Below, piece by piece: positions 26,801-36,993 of a stretch of DNA of 64,000 bases (position 1 is its first letter; each line of letters begins with the position of its first letter). The notes beneath the pieces are model-generated. The model ran no database searches, was not told the origin of the DNA, and worked only from the letters and a program-made list of their open reading frames with translations. Location of the stretch: contig RQTK01000300.1 of assembly GCA_003991915.1 (NCBI GenBank), positions 247,193-311,192 on the forward strand, in the 5' to 3' direction. This DNA comes from Elysia chlorotica. Its lineage: Eukaryota; Mollusca; Gastropoda; Plakobranchidae. The translations under genes and the position numbers were made by a program.

Positions 26801-28839
26801 ACATGGCTACAACAAACTTTGCATCCAACAAACTATTCAAAATAAACAGGCAAGTTCATTAAGTTCAAGGTACACTGTATGTGTTGTGAAAACTCTGAAA
26901 AGGGGTGAAAACCACAATTGAACATAGCACAGTCTATTCTTTGTTCCAGTGACAAGGATTGTTTTTGTATAAAAGTGACAAAGTGAAATTCTATACATTT
27001 TTTGTGTGTGTGGGTGCCAATGGTGTACTTTTCATGAGTTTCTTGTAATCACTGAGCTCCACATCATAGTGTTGACATTTATTTTCTCTCTTTCCAATAG
27101 GGTAAGGCAGATGGGCAAGTGTATGTGGATGATTATCATTCTTATGAATATCGTCAAGGTTCTTATGCCCTTTCCCACCTCTCCTTCCACAATTTCAAGT
27201 TGGAGAACAAGTGAGTTTAACTTCTTAATTTGCTCCCATTGTGCAATTTCATTTTTACTCTTTAAAAAAAATTTGTAACATTCATAAAATCTACCACTTT
27301 TCTATATATATTTGCTCAACCTACAAAGTCACACATATTCCTCATATCATTGATATTGCATATAGCTAGGTTTATCAGGAGCTACCATTTCATGGAATTT
27401 ATAGAATGCAATTTTAATGTATAATAATTGCAGGCAGTGTAAATCCATTTTATAAACTGTTGAATGAACTTTGTTTACCTTTTTTTTTTAATCAACTGCC
27501 ATAGATTCTGTCAAAATTTCTTTCTTTTTGTTCTTATGTTTTACCTGAAGGTACCTTTTATGATTATGTTTGTTTTTAATTATGTATGGGCTAAAGGCCT
27601 TCAATTTTATGTGATTTTAAGCACAGTGATAATAATTATGCTTTATTTTTAAAAACCCGTACAAAAAATTATCATATTGTCCTTTTTTCTCCAACTGAAC
27701 ATTTAATTTTTATCTTTTATTTTTATTTCTCACAGCCTTGTTCATTTAGGAAAGGACTTTTCCACAAAGGAATGGGTGGAAAGAGTTATAGTTGTTGGAG
27801 TTAACACAGAGCCCAAAAATATTCACTTGATTGATGCAGGTAATTATCCTACTTTTATTTTCAGTTAAGTGTTGTCTCTGGTGGGAAGCGATGAGATGGT
27901 TTTTCTCTTAGTGTGCATTTATTGAATTTCACTTTATAAAATCTTGGGGTCACTAGATAGCAAATTTAGCCCCCAACCTAGTATGTTTAATTTTCATCCC
28001 AGGTGTGAGGAATATGAAATATGAACATACGTTTTGTTGATCTAACCCCTGTATTTGTATTTCACACAAATCTCATCTGCATCATTTTATGCTGAAGAGA
28101 ATATGATAGGGCTATTATTATGGCATGTCAAACAAAACATTCAGATTAAAAATGGGCTAGTAGGTTTTCACTTTATCTTATTTGAATCGTATCCAATATT
28201 AAAGAGAATTATGGAAATGAAACATTTTTTATTCATTATTTCAACAGTAGCAAAAATGACTTTTGCCAAAAAGAGAGCACAGTGACGATATTGAACCGTA
28301 ATGCTCTAGTTATAATAAAAGTTCTGTGAACAGTGCAAAAGGTGTTGAGAATTCTATTGGTTATGTAAAAGAACTTTTGGCTGATGGTTATTGGTTTTTA
28401 AATCAAGCCAATCCATTAATTTTATGTTAAGTGCCTAGAAAAATAGGTCTACTAGCTAGTTTCCTGAAATTATCCATTTTTAGGGCTATTTCAATATATC
28501 TATTTGGCTTTACCATTCCTTCTACAGTTACAGTTTAAAAAATTCCACTATTAACAGCATTGAGTATCAGACTTATTAATATATGTCCAAAAACAAGAAT
28601 TTTGCAGCACCCTTTCCATCAAGATCATTATGTCGAAGGGCCAAGGCTGTAGTGGAGTCTGATCGTGATCTTTTGAATGTTTTGAAGAGAGCCTCTTGTT
28701 ATACCTGATATTTTGGTTTTCTTCCACAGATCATAACAAGGTGGATCTTAGTCACAGCTATGATAGCCAAACTAAAGTCCTTACAATAAGAAAGCCTGGT
28801 GTCAATGTCGCTCAGAAATGGATCATAAATCTCCATTGA
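11853..28839 (+). CDS. GANAB: neutral alpha-glucosidase AB, glucosidase II alpha subunit (22 exons)
   Basis: Catalytic subunit of ER glucosidase II, which removes the two inner alpha-1,3-linked glucoses of N-glycans in the calnexin cycle. Exons: 11853-11950, 12362-12604, 13078-13245, 15303-15360, 16242-16323, 17331-17427, 17642-17743, 18181-18259, 18786-18959, 19774-19835, 20047-20124, 20704-20906, 21734-21957, 22598-22694, 23030-23190, 23946-24195, 25241-25317, 25818-25892, 26318-26431, 27101-27210, 27736-27839, 28730-28839. All introns are GT-AG and frame is kept throughout: 2766 nt, 921 aa (human about 944). Residues 1-18 are a signal peptide; CDQSGFCK follows. An acidic linker spans exons 4-5. 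The GH31 core has [13 protein letters not shown], nucleophile Asp519 in [10 protein letters not shown] and acid/base Asp595 in WTGDN. The C-terminus is [15 protein letters not shown]. An upstream in-frame ATG at 11826 would be used only if the acceptor at 11851 is skipped. The 3' end is tandemly duplicated. Confidence 0.96.
13246..15302 (+). other. GANAB intron 3
   Basis: A 2 kb AT-rich intron. It contains a possible cryptic exon (14073-14133, entered separately) and no recognised transposon. Confidence 0.7.
14073..14133 (+). other. possible poison exon in GANAB intron 3
   Basis: A 61-bp segment with a strong acceptor (atttcttccag) and a consensus donor (gtaagtc). If joined to exon 3 it reads [12 protein letters not shown] and then a TGA stop, and it would also shift exon 4 out of frame. 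Its inclusion would therefore end translation early. Vertebrate GANAB has an in-frame alternative insert at about this place in the protein; this segment does not resemble it. Confidence 0.35.
16390..17150 (-). mobile_element. degraded RTE-type LINE fragment in GANAB intron 5
   Basis: The minus strand encodes, with frameshifts, a reverse-transcriptase C-terminal segment. It has a damaged ADDTALL-type catalytic box near 17085-17060, then [34 protein letters not shown] and KIKRNLN (16975-16800). These match the order seen in RTE/craniate-type LINE RTs (LNVKKTKIM, VEHFEYLGS, EIKRRL). The element is antisense to GANAB, 5'-truncated and decayed. Its exact clade is uncertain. Confidence 0.55.
19836..20046 (+). 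other. GANAB intron 10
   Basis: A short AT-rich intron. The longer GANAB introns without separate entries (intron 9 18960-19773, intron 12 20907-21733, intron 16 24196-25240, intron 19 26432-27100) show only AT-rich sequence, homopolymers and, in intron 16 (24655-24735), one TCTAGATC cluster. Confidence 0.6.
20332..20563 (+). repeat. tRNA-derived SINE, plus orientation, copy 4 (GANAB intron 11)
   Basis: Near full-length body: tRNA-like head GGGGACGCAGTGGCCCATGG, then AACATCAGCTTTCGGCGCAAG, GTGACTGGCTGAGGCAAGAG, AAAATTGTCAGACGTCAGTC, CGTCCACAATAGAGC and the GTTCAACCAACTCAACAA tail. The B box has been partly lost. Confidence 0.85.
21734..21957 (+). other. GANAB: GANAB exon 13, catalytic nucleophile exon
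   Basis: Enters in phase 1 and leaves in phase 0. It encodes [11 protein letters not shown] through [12 protein letters not shown] (GH31 signature; Asp519 is the predicted nucleophile) to NIYGMLV. Acceptor tctcgcag, donor gtaagt. Exon 15 (23030-23190) carries the partner acid/base Asp595 in GAVWTGDN. Confidence 0.93.
22125..22379. mobile_element. MITE-like element with 32-bp terminal inverted repeats (GANAB intron 13)
   Basis: 22125-22156 (TGTGAGGCAACCAGGGTGAT and 12 more) and 22348-22379 are inverted repeats matching at 31 of 32 bases. The 191-bp interior is non-coding and AT-rich. Size, perfect termini and lack of coding content fit a non-autonomous DNA transposon. No clear target-site duplication is visible, so the superfamily cannot be named. 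Confidence 0.7.
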
Positions 28840-29411
28840 TAAGGGAGTGCATTAAATGATTTACATTTTAATATTTCTGTAATCTCTTAAATGTTTTGCT
28901 ATCAGTTTTACCTCTGTGTATTATGTCTAGTAATATGTTCGCTAGGGTTTTTATTTTCAATTTGAAGAGCGAACCGTACATTTATATTAAGAATTCCTCC
29001 TAATATTTCTGTAACTATCGGAACTGTTATGCTAGCAAGATTAAGTAAAAAGTTTTGATTTGATAACTTTGACAACCGATAATTCAATCATTGACTCCTT
29101 TTGTACCATCATGTTTGTCTTTTACACTTACAGGGTATTTTTTTTTTTGTGTGCCAATAGTTGTGTAACTTAGTTGGAAGACAAGTGCTCCACTTTAGGT
29201 TTTAGTTCGCTCATCAAGCAAAAGACCCTGCAGAGGAGTGAATAATGTTTAATGGTATGGTTTATTCTAGTCTTTATGAGAGAATATGAAATGCGCAAAC
29301 AAAAAATCACAAGCCCTATTTAAAAATCAAAGTAAACATTGATGCAACCATTAGTAGAGACTCATTATTATATTTATTTACTATTCTTATTATTGTCGTT
29401 GTTGCTATTAC

Positions 29412-29453
<42 letters not shown>
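28840..29453 (+). other. GANAB 3' flank, copy 1, ending in (ATT)n
   Basis: Sequence from the first stop codon to the duplication junction. No AATAAA is seen; ATTAAA occurs at about 28852. It ends in an (ATT)n run (about 29410-29453) that directly abuts the second copy of exon 20. Confidence 0.75.
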
Positions 29454-29454
<1 letters not shown>

Positions 29455-31250
29455 GGCAGATGGGCAAGTGTATGTGGATGATTATCATTCTTATGAATAT
29501 CGTCAAGGTTCTTATGCCCTTTCCCACCTCTCCTTCCACAATTTCAAGTTGGAGAACAAGTGAGTTTAACTTCTTAATTTGCTCCCATTGTGCAATTTCA
29601 TTTTTAATTCATAAAATCTACCACTTTTCTCTATATATTTGCTCAACCTACAAAGTCACACATATTCCTCATATCATTGATATTGCATATAGCTAAGTTT
29701 CTCAGAAGCTACCATGTCATCGAATTTATAGAATGCAATTTTAATGTATAATTATTGCAGGCAGTGTACATCCATTTCATAAACTATTGAATGAATTTTG
29801 TTTTCCATTTTGATATGAATTGCCATAGATTCTGTCAAAATTAATTTCTTTTTGTTTTATGTTTCACCTGAAGGCACCTTTTATTATTATGTTTGTTTAT
29901 GTTTGTTTTTAATTATGTGTGGGCTAATTGCCTTCAAATTATGTGATTTTAAACACAGTGATAATATGCTTTATTTTTAAAAACCCGTACAAAAAATTAT
30001 CATATTGTCCTTTTTTCTCCAACTGAACATTTAATTTTTATCTTTTATTTTTATTTCTCACAGCCTTGTTCATTTAGGAAAGGACTTTTCCACAAAGGAA
30101 TGGGTGGAAAGAGTTATAGTTGTTGGAGTTAACACAGAGCCCAAAAATATTCACTTGATTGATGCAGGTAATTATCCTACTTTTATTTTCAGTTAGGTGT
30201 TGTCTCTGGTGGGAAGCGATGAGATAGTTTTTTCTCTTAGTGTGCATTTATTGAATTTCACTTTGTAAATTCTTGGGATCACTAGATATGTTAAGTGCCT
30301 AGAAAAATAGGTCTACTAGCTAGTTTCCTGAAATTATCCATTTTTAGGGCTATTTCAATATATCTATTTGGCTTTACCATTCCTTCTACAGTTACAGTTT
30401 AAAAAATTCCACTATTAACAGCATTGAGTATCAGACTTATTAATATATGTCCAAAAACAAGAATTTTGCAGCACCCTTTCCATCAAGATCATTATGTCGA
30501 AGGGCCAAGGCTGTAGTGGAGTCTGATCGTGATCTTTTGAATGTTTTGAAGAGAGCCTCTTGTTATACCTGATATTTTGGTTTTCTTCCACAGATCATAA
30601 CAAGGTGGATCTTAGTCACAGCTATGATAGCCAAACTAAAGTCCTTACAATAAGAAAGCCTGGTGTCAATGTCGCTCAGAAATGGATCATAAATCTCCAT
30701 TGATAAGGGAGTGCATTAAATGATTTACATTTTAATATTTCTGTAATCTCTTAAATGTTTTGCTATCAGTTTTACCTCTGTGTATTATGTCTAGTAATAT
30801 GTTCGCTAGGGTTTTTATTTTCAATTTGAAGAGCGAACCGTACATTTATATTAAGAATTCCTCCTAATATTTCTGTAACTATCGGAACTGTTATGCTAGC
30901 AAGATTAAGTAAAAAGTTTTGATTTGATAACTTTGACAACCGATAATTCAATCATTGACTCCTTTTGTACCATCATGTTTGTCTTTTACACTTACAGGGT
31001 ATTTTTTTTTTTGTGTGCCAATAGTTGTGTAACTTAGTTGGAAGACAAGTGCTCCACTTTAGGTTTTAGTTCGCTCATCAAGCAAAAGACCCTGCAGAGG
31101 AGTGAATAATGTTTAATGGTATGGTTTATTCTAGTCTTTATGAGAGAATATGAAATGCGCAAACAAAAAATCACAAGCCCTATTTAAAAATCAAAGTAAA
31201 CATTGATGCAACCATTAGTAGAGACTCATTATTATATTTATTTACTATTC

Positions 31251-31317
<67 letters not shown>
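29454..31317 (+). pseudogene. tandem partial copy of the GANAB 3' end (exons 20-22 and 3' region)
   Basis: A direct repeat of 27105-29453. It starts inside exon 20, at its fifth base. The copied exons are 29454-29559, 30064-30167 and 30594-30703 (stop at 30701-30703). All are identical to the originals by eye and keep their splice sites. Copied intron 20 differs by scattered substitutions and indels. Copied intron 21 lacks about 465 bp (27960-28424 of copy 1). From there to the (ATT)n run, about 960 bp look identical. The second (ATT)n run (31240-31317) is longer and purer. The copy has no promoter or upstream exons. It could be a real duplication supplying an alternative 3' end, or two haplotypes joined by the assembler. 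Confidence 0.9.
31240..31317. repeat. (ATT)n microsatellite
   Basis: About 25 ATT units at the end of the second copy of the GANAB 3' region. The shorter equivalent in copy 1 is 29410-29453. Confidence 0.97.
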
Positions 31318-33010
31318 GACCACTTTTATTACATTTATTACATATATTGCATTTATCATTAATTTTTGGTAGGCTTTCAAGTAAAGCAAGATCACAATAG
31401 ATAGGTCTGTTGAGGGTCAAATTTGTGTTGTGTCACAACAGTTCTACAACAATCTCCATAGCTGTCTGAATTCCTTCCATTTAACGAGAAATATAATTTA
31501 TGCTTTTGACATTTCTGCCATGTAATTATAATAATGCTTTATTGAATTAACAGTAGCATGTTGTCACTACATAAGCTTTTCTCTTTTATGAGTTGGATAA
31601 AACCAAATGTGTTATAACTGATATAAGTCATGAAATTTGGAGGAAAATTATTTGGCTGCCTAAAATTATTTCTCTAGGGATCATAAGGGTCAGTATCAGG
31701 TTAATTTAATTTTTCTTTGTGGTTGATTGCATGATCTCAATAGTTAAATATGTATCATCTTTGATATCATGTATTTTTTAATATCTTTTTCTTTTCTATT
31801 TAAAATTAGCTTTAGTTTAATCAACATGACAAAAATAATTTTTGAATTATCTTAAACTTGCTCAAGTAAAATGGTTGATAATGGAATTGGTAATTTATAT
31901 TGTGCTGTTATGAATTTTAAATTTTATACTGGTGTATCATCAAAATTCATCCTTGGTTATTCAATGATGAGAATATGAATCAATGTCAATAGGATCAATG
32001 TTATAGCAGTTTTGATTGGGAAAACAAGGGTTCAGTTATGATGAGAATGAGAGTTGATGAAAAAAAAAAAAAGAAAAGAAATAATGTTACATTCTACAAA
32101 ATTTGTTGGGATTTTAATTGATTGTTCACCTTTGAATGTCATGTTATTGTTACTTTTGTTCGACAAAATTGTTTTGGTGCCAAGTGTTAAAGTTTGAATG
32201 TTTGAATATTTTTTTTTTTTCTGATCAGGGAATCAATCATGGCTCCAATCACAATGTTAATTTTTCTTTCCTTTTTAGCATTTTTTTGTTTGGGTGTGAT
32301 GGCTGACTTGCATAACATATTTTCCAGTTTTATGGCTTGAGTTAATCATATTTTTCTAGTGTGCGAGCAAAAACTTATCTTTAAAAATTTCTCTAACGGC
32401 TGTTTTGTACTATATTTCAATTTTTCAATTTGTTGATTTTGTGATTGTACTCAATGTGATTGGAAATAAAATAGACATGATTGTTGTTGATATCATAAAA
32501 TAAATTTTCTTGTCTTCTTATGAGAACTTCAAAATACAAAATTTAGAAACTTTTATAATTTGACACAATTCTGTCAACGTTATTTACTGTTTCAACCAAA
32601 AGTCTCTTAAGTGATTATTCAGCCTGTTTTTAAAGGCATAAGCAAAACTAACCACACTTGACTGAACATTACAAGTATGAAACCATGTGGAGTTTTCACA
32701 GCAGAAAGAGGTTCTGTACGCTTGCTTAAAATCCACATGCTTTTGGCATTTATTATGCGTCTACTCCTATTGCTAATAATTGTTTTTCTTGGTTATTGTA
32801 TTTGATATTTAAAGGAAAAAAAACCAAATATTTTAATTAAGTATCAAACTGCATCATACTCTAGCCAAGCATACAAATAAAAATTCAGTCAACAAAAAAT
32901 ACAATACAAACTAGGATGCCCATGTATTCTCGCTGCCTGTTCAAAGCAATCGCCAGCAAGAAGGTCGACCATGTGAAGCAGACAAAAGTATGGCCATAAC
33001 TTTCTGATGC
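31318..33010. other. GANAB 3' region and intergenic DNA
   Basis: AT-rich sequence with no recognised exon or transposon. It contains the two AATAAA signals and short T and A runs. Confidence 0.55.
32465..32504 (+). terminator. candidate polyadenylation signals for GANAB
   Basis: AATAAA at 32465-32470 and again at 32499-32504, followed by T-rich sequence. They lie beyond the duplicated segment, so they may be the ancestral 3' end of the gene. Transcripts stopping in copy 1 would need another signal. Confidence 0.4.
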
Positions 33011-33258
33011 AGGGTGACTACTTTGGAAACCATGGGGAAGAACATCAGCTTCCGACGCAGGAGGTCCGTGGTTCAAACTCCACTCAGGCGATTTCGTCCC
33101 CTAATGGTTAGATTGGTGTCGATTTGAATTTAATGTGACCGGCTGAGAGTCATGTGATATTCCCGCACTGTCTCTCTGGCAGCTCGTAAAATTGTCAGAC
33201 ATTAGTTTTGGGAAATATCCACTATATAGCCAGTATAGTGCTGACATGAGACATTAGG
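33011..33258 (+). repeat. tRNA-derived SINE, plus orientation, copy 5
   Basis: Head with GAACATCAGCTTCCGACGCA and B box GGTTCAAACTCC, then GATTTCGTCCCCTAATGG, TGTGACCGGCTGAGAGTC and AAAATTGTCAGACATTAG, ending at GCTGACATGAGACATTAGG. It abuts the left arm of the inverted LINE structure. Confidence 0.85.
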
Positions 33259-33259
33259 C

Positions 33260-33600
33260 ACCTCATTTTGTGTTGGCTTCCGTCCATGTTTGCGCCTGGT
33301 AAAACCGTAAATTAAGTCTGTGGTTGAATGGCAGTGACTGCCGTGGCTATACTGGCCGCTTTGGGAGTGGCAGATCCTAAACATTGCAATCTCTGCAGGT
33401 GAATCTGGCATCAGCCTCTCCCATAACTGCAACTGATGCTGCCCTCTGGCATTGTATTTTCGTCTCCCACTGTTCCTCTCTTCACTGTTAGCCGCCAGGC
33501 GTCACGATCAGCAACAGTCGGTCAAGCAAATGTTGCCATGGTTCAGGTCTTACTTGTAGACATTCTTGAACCTAAGAAATGGTCTGCCAATCCGATTGGT

Positions 33601-33602
<2 letters not shown>
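33260..33602 (-). mobile_element. LINE 3'-end fragment, minus orientation (left arm)
   Basis: Read on the minus strand it gives a decayed LINE ORF C-terminus: ADRDAWRLTVKRG-like sequence, then a Cys/His cluster (CRDCN, CHSQSGQYSHG, HCH) and TRRKHGRKP near 33260. This Cys/His tail is common at the C-terminus of RTE-like LINE proteins. About 155 bp (33445-33602) recur inverted at 33930-34085. Confidence 0.6.

Positions 33603-33632
<30 letters not shown>
33602..33632. repeat. (GA)n microsatellite
   Basis: About 14 GA units lying exactly at the inner edge of the left inverted arm. Confidence 0.95.
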
Positions 33633-33633
<1 letters not shown>

Positions 33634-33669
33634 GATATTGAGTTGGTGGTTTAATCTTCTACAGCAGTA

Positions 33670-34100
33670 AGTCATGGACCCTGTATACCACCTGCACAAA
33701 CTCAAAAAGATTCTGTCAGGACCTTGTCCCAAACAAATGCGTGATCTCAAGAGTAAATCTCCCAAGCATGTTTGCTCTAAAATCTACAATCTAGCAAATA
33801 GAAGTAAAATCCATGTATGGTGGTCACGTTTGCCTCCTCTCCCAGATACGCTGGCTCGATCATGTGGTACGAATGTAGGGTGGCCGAATCCCAAAAGACA
33901 TTCTGAATGGCGAGCTCACCATTGGCACTAGACCAATCGGATTGGCAGACCATTTCTTAGGTTCAAGAATGTCTACAAGTAAGACCTGAACCATGGCAAC
34001 ATTTGCTTGACCGACTGTTGCTGATCGTGACGCCTGGCGGCTAACAGTGAAGAGAGGAACAGTGGGAGACGAAAATACAATGCATCAGTTGCAGGTATGG
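33670..34100 (+). mobile_element. LINE 3'-end fragment, plus orientation (right arm)
   Basis: Plus-strand frames give LRWLDHVV, RIPKDILNGELTIGTR, FLRFKNVYK and ADRDAWRLTVKRGTVGDEN in order. This is the typical C-terminal stretch of RTE/CR1-like LINE polyproteins, with stops and frameshifts. 33930-34085 is the inverted partner of 33445-33602. Confidence 0.65.
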
Positions 34101-34104
34101 GAGG

Positions 34105-34312
34105 GGTTGGGTTGGGTTGGGTTGGTTTAACGTCCATCAGCAACACTATATAGGCTATATTGTGGACGGGCCCCAAGACGGATGTCTGACAATTTTATGT
34201 GCTGCCAGACACGAGACAGGGCGGGGATACCATGACTCCTGTCTCAGTCGGTCACATTATACTGACACGGACCCAACCAGTAGGGAACGCAACAGCCAGG
34301 ATTCGAACTCGG
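34105..34312 (-). repeat. tRNA-derived SINE, minus orientation, copy 6 (cut by gap)
   Basis: GGTTGGTTTAACGTCCATCA tail, TTGTGGACGGGCCCCAAGAC, GACAATTTTATGTGCTGCC and ACTGACACGGACCCAACCAG, then a B box on the minus strand (GATTCGAACTC) at the gap edge. Confidence 0.9.
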
Positions 34313-34337
34313 NNNNNNNNNNNNNNNNNNNNNNNNN
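34313..34337. other. assembly gap of 25 N
   Basis: Run of 25 N inside the tRNA-like head of a SINE. On its right, GGTTCGATCCCCGTCC (34338-34353) is a B-box-like sequence in the opposite orientation. Confidence 1.
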
Positions 34338-34545
34338 GGTTCGATCCCCGTCCGTGTCATTTGTCTAAAAATGTGTCTTTGTCTACTTGTCTTATCTGTT
34401 GGTCTAAGCTAGACCTAGGTTTGTGGCTGTCCCTTTCTAACCTATTTTCACCTTATTCCCTCAGTCACTCGCATCATTATTTGGTCCCTAGGTCTAGCTC
34501 CGTCTGTTAAAGCCTCTATAGTTGTTGGCCTGCTTCTCTATATCA

Positions 34546-34607
<62 letters not shown>

Positions 34608-34608
34608 A

Positions 34609-34668
<60 letters not shown>
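34546..34668. repeat. (TAG)n microsatellite
   Basis: About 40 TAG/AGT units with one interruption near 34607. It makes poly-Thr and other spurious open frames. Confidence 0.97.
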
Positions 34669-34674
<6 letters not shown>

Positions 34675-35409
34675 CAGTAGATGTAGCGCTAGTGATAGTA
34701 GAGGTAGTGGTAATAGCAGAGGTAGCTGTAGGGAAAGAAAAACAAAACAAAACGAATGACAATCACATTTCCAACATCAGGAATACGAAATTTAAAAAAT
34801 GCGACCATGCTTTTTGTTTTTGTTTTTGTTTTCATAGGCCTATGCGTTCAATGTGTTGTTTAAGCGGTGTTTCATAGCTTAATTTGAGCTAGAACTATTT
34901 TTAGGTAGCTAGATTCGCACACCAGAGCCGTCGCACCCATGGCACAAAGAAGGTTTTATACACACGACAGATCTATGCGCATGCCTTCTCCTTTGGTACT
35001 TGATCTAGATCCATACCGGAATGGTGTCAAATTTAAAATGTTCTAATAACAATATTATTGTAGACCATATGCCTAATTTTATGCCGAGTTTCAATGTTTG
35101 TCTTGAGTATATCACATGACTGTGTCTCACATGACCTGTAAAGTGTACTCTTTGTACACAAGAAGTTAAGAAGAGGAACTCGTAAGTTCGTTCTTTTAAA
35201 CTAACATTGGGCATTGGTTGCTGAGGCAAGCCAGAATGTTGTTACACAAGAGGAAAGTCTTACAGCTTGTCGATTGAAAAGTATTATATTGTCGAGATTG
35301 ATTGTTATCTGTATTTCTTTTTTTTTATCCAGATTATAGGTTTCATTCTTGGTCTAGATACAAATTTAGTCTATGTAGGTCTATTTTCTTTGTTACAGTT
35401 TGAATAAAT

Positions 35410-35660
35410 TATTATTAGAGATCTAGAATCTAGACATAGATCTAGATGTGGACTAGATCGAGATCTAAACTCAGATCTATCGACTAGATCTACAATCTGA
35501 ATTTGGATCTAGATATAGTTCTGGTAGAGGTGTAATCTGTATCATCATTAGCATCGATCTAAATATGAATTAAACCAAAACAAGGACACTCTTAGAATAG
35601 TCTTGTAAAACATACTATAGTTTACAAGAAATCTAGATCTAGATTAGTAAAAGATCTTAA
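35410..35660. repeat. cluster of degenerate TCTAGATC motifs
   Basis: AGATCTAGAATCTAGACATA, TAGATCTAGATGTGG, ACTAGATCGAGATCT and similar hexamer mixtures (TCTAGA, AGATCT) recur many times. Similar clusters occur at about 2750-2825, 4080-4620, 9995-10060, 11760-11810, 24655-24735 and 35878-35892. Confidence 0.7.
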
Positions 35661-36071
35661 TTAATCTACGGCACTCTTACAGTATGTTGGTAAGCTTACA
35701 TGTTTCGGGATCCCATTTTTCTTTAGGCCTAGGTCTGACATATTTGACAAATAGGAGATCTATCTAAACCTGTAATATTGTATTGAGGGGATGTACCTCT
35801 ACATCTACTCAACAATGATTTTTGAAAGTTAAAAAATAGATTGATATATCACTCAGAATCCATGCATCGTGTTATATAGATCTAGATTCTAGATATTTAA
35901 AACTTGTGTATACCAATTCACGGTAAAAGTGTCAATTATTGGCACGTTTAAAAAAAATTTAACCTACTGGTTGGGTTTCTTTAGACCTGTTAAATTTTAT
36001 GTATTGTAGGTCTCTCCAAGCCTCACATTTCATAGGTCTAATTTCTATGGATGTATTTAGCCTTTAATTAT

Positions 36072-36993
36072 TTTAAAGCCGTGTCTGCTCGTACATGACC
36101 GTACGCTTAGACGAGATCCTAGGAGTATGGCACTCTCGAACAGCGGGAGGACACATGATCTGCCGTACGACTAGAACCTTTGCTAGGTGTACGGGCCCGT
36201 ATTTATTTATAGATTGTGTATAACGTAAGCGACCTTACATGAAGAAAGAATTCTATTCAAAGGGCACTCTGGACCTGCTATGCCCCCCCCCCCCCCCCCT
36301 TCCCCCCCTTTCCCCCCTTGTGAAATAAAGGATGTAGAATATACTCTTTGCCAATACGGTATTATGAATAATGGATTTGGTAAATAACTGCATAGAAGTA
36401 TAATTATTTTTTTCTGTAAAATTTAATTAGATTTGCTGAATTGATGATTGTTGAATTCTAGTTTTATCAACAATTTCAATAGCACCAGGTTGACTTCAGC
36501 CGCAGTACTATATACTCGTGGATGGGTCCCAAGACTGACATTAGTGACAAGTTAGGCCGCATGCCCAAACTTCTTATCTGGAGACCAGTTTGCACCTCCC
36601 AAATACTGAAGCAAGACTATGTTCAAAGGTCTAAATAAACAAATTTTATAAACAAATATTCATTCTGCTTTCAGTTTTACTCACACTTTGTATCTTTCTT
36701 CAAATTCCTTTACCCTGCTTTCGATGTTCAAATGTATGAAATTCATCGCCGACTTCAAATTTGGCCATTTTCAATCTCGTCTAACCCTAGTGGTTCGCTG
36801 ATAAAACTCAGACTGAGACTGACAATTGCTGACAAAAAAGAGAAAAGGAGAGAAACGGAAACAGGAACTAGTTTCCGTCCACGGCACCAAATCTCAAGGC
36901 TGCGAGAAGTGGGTGCAACTGCGAGAACGCCGTACTCCTAGAATTTCGTCTATTCATACGGTCATGTACGAGCAGCCACTTTGTATTTTAAAG
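36072..36993. mobile_element. possible DNA transposon with about 65-bp imperfect inverted repeats
   Basis: 36072-36136 and 36922-36993 are inverted repeats sharing GCTCGTACATGACCGTA exactly and then AGACGA, CTAGGAGTA and CTCTCG-type blocks. The roughly 780-bp interior has no recognised transposase and contains a SINE fragment (36487-36553) and a poly-C tract (36283-36318). It may be a non-autonomous element. Confidence 0.4.
36487..36553 (-). repeat. SINE tail fragment, minus orientation, copy 7
   Basis: GCAGTACTATATACTCGTGG, ATGGGTCCCAAGACTGACAT match the 3' third of the SINE family. Truncated and diverged. Confidence 0.55.

Noticed and set aside
29454..31317. A second complete GANAB-like gene
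   Set aside because: Only exons 20-22 are copied; there are no catalytic exons or promoter.
31180..31420. Poly-Ile or poly-Asn open frames
   Set aside because: They derive from the (ATT)n microsatellite.
34538..34762. Poly-Thr open frame on the minus strand
   Set aside because: It derives from the (TAG)n microsatellite.
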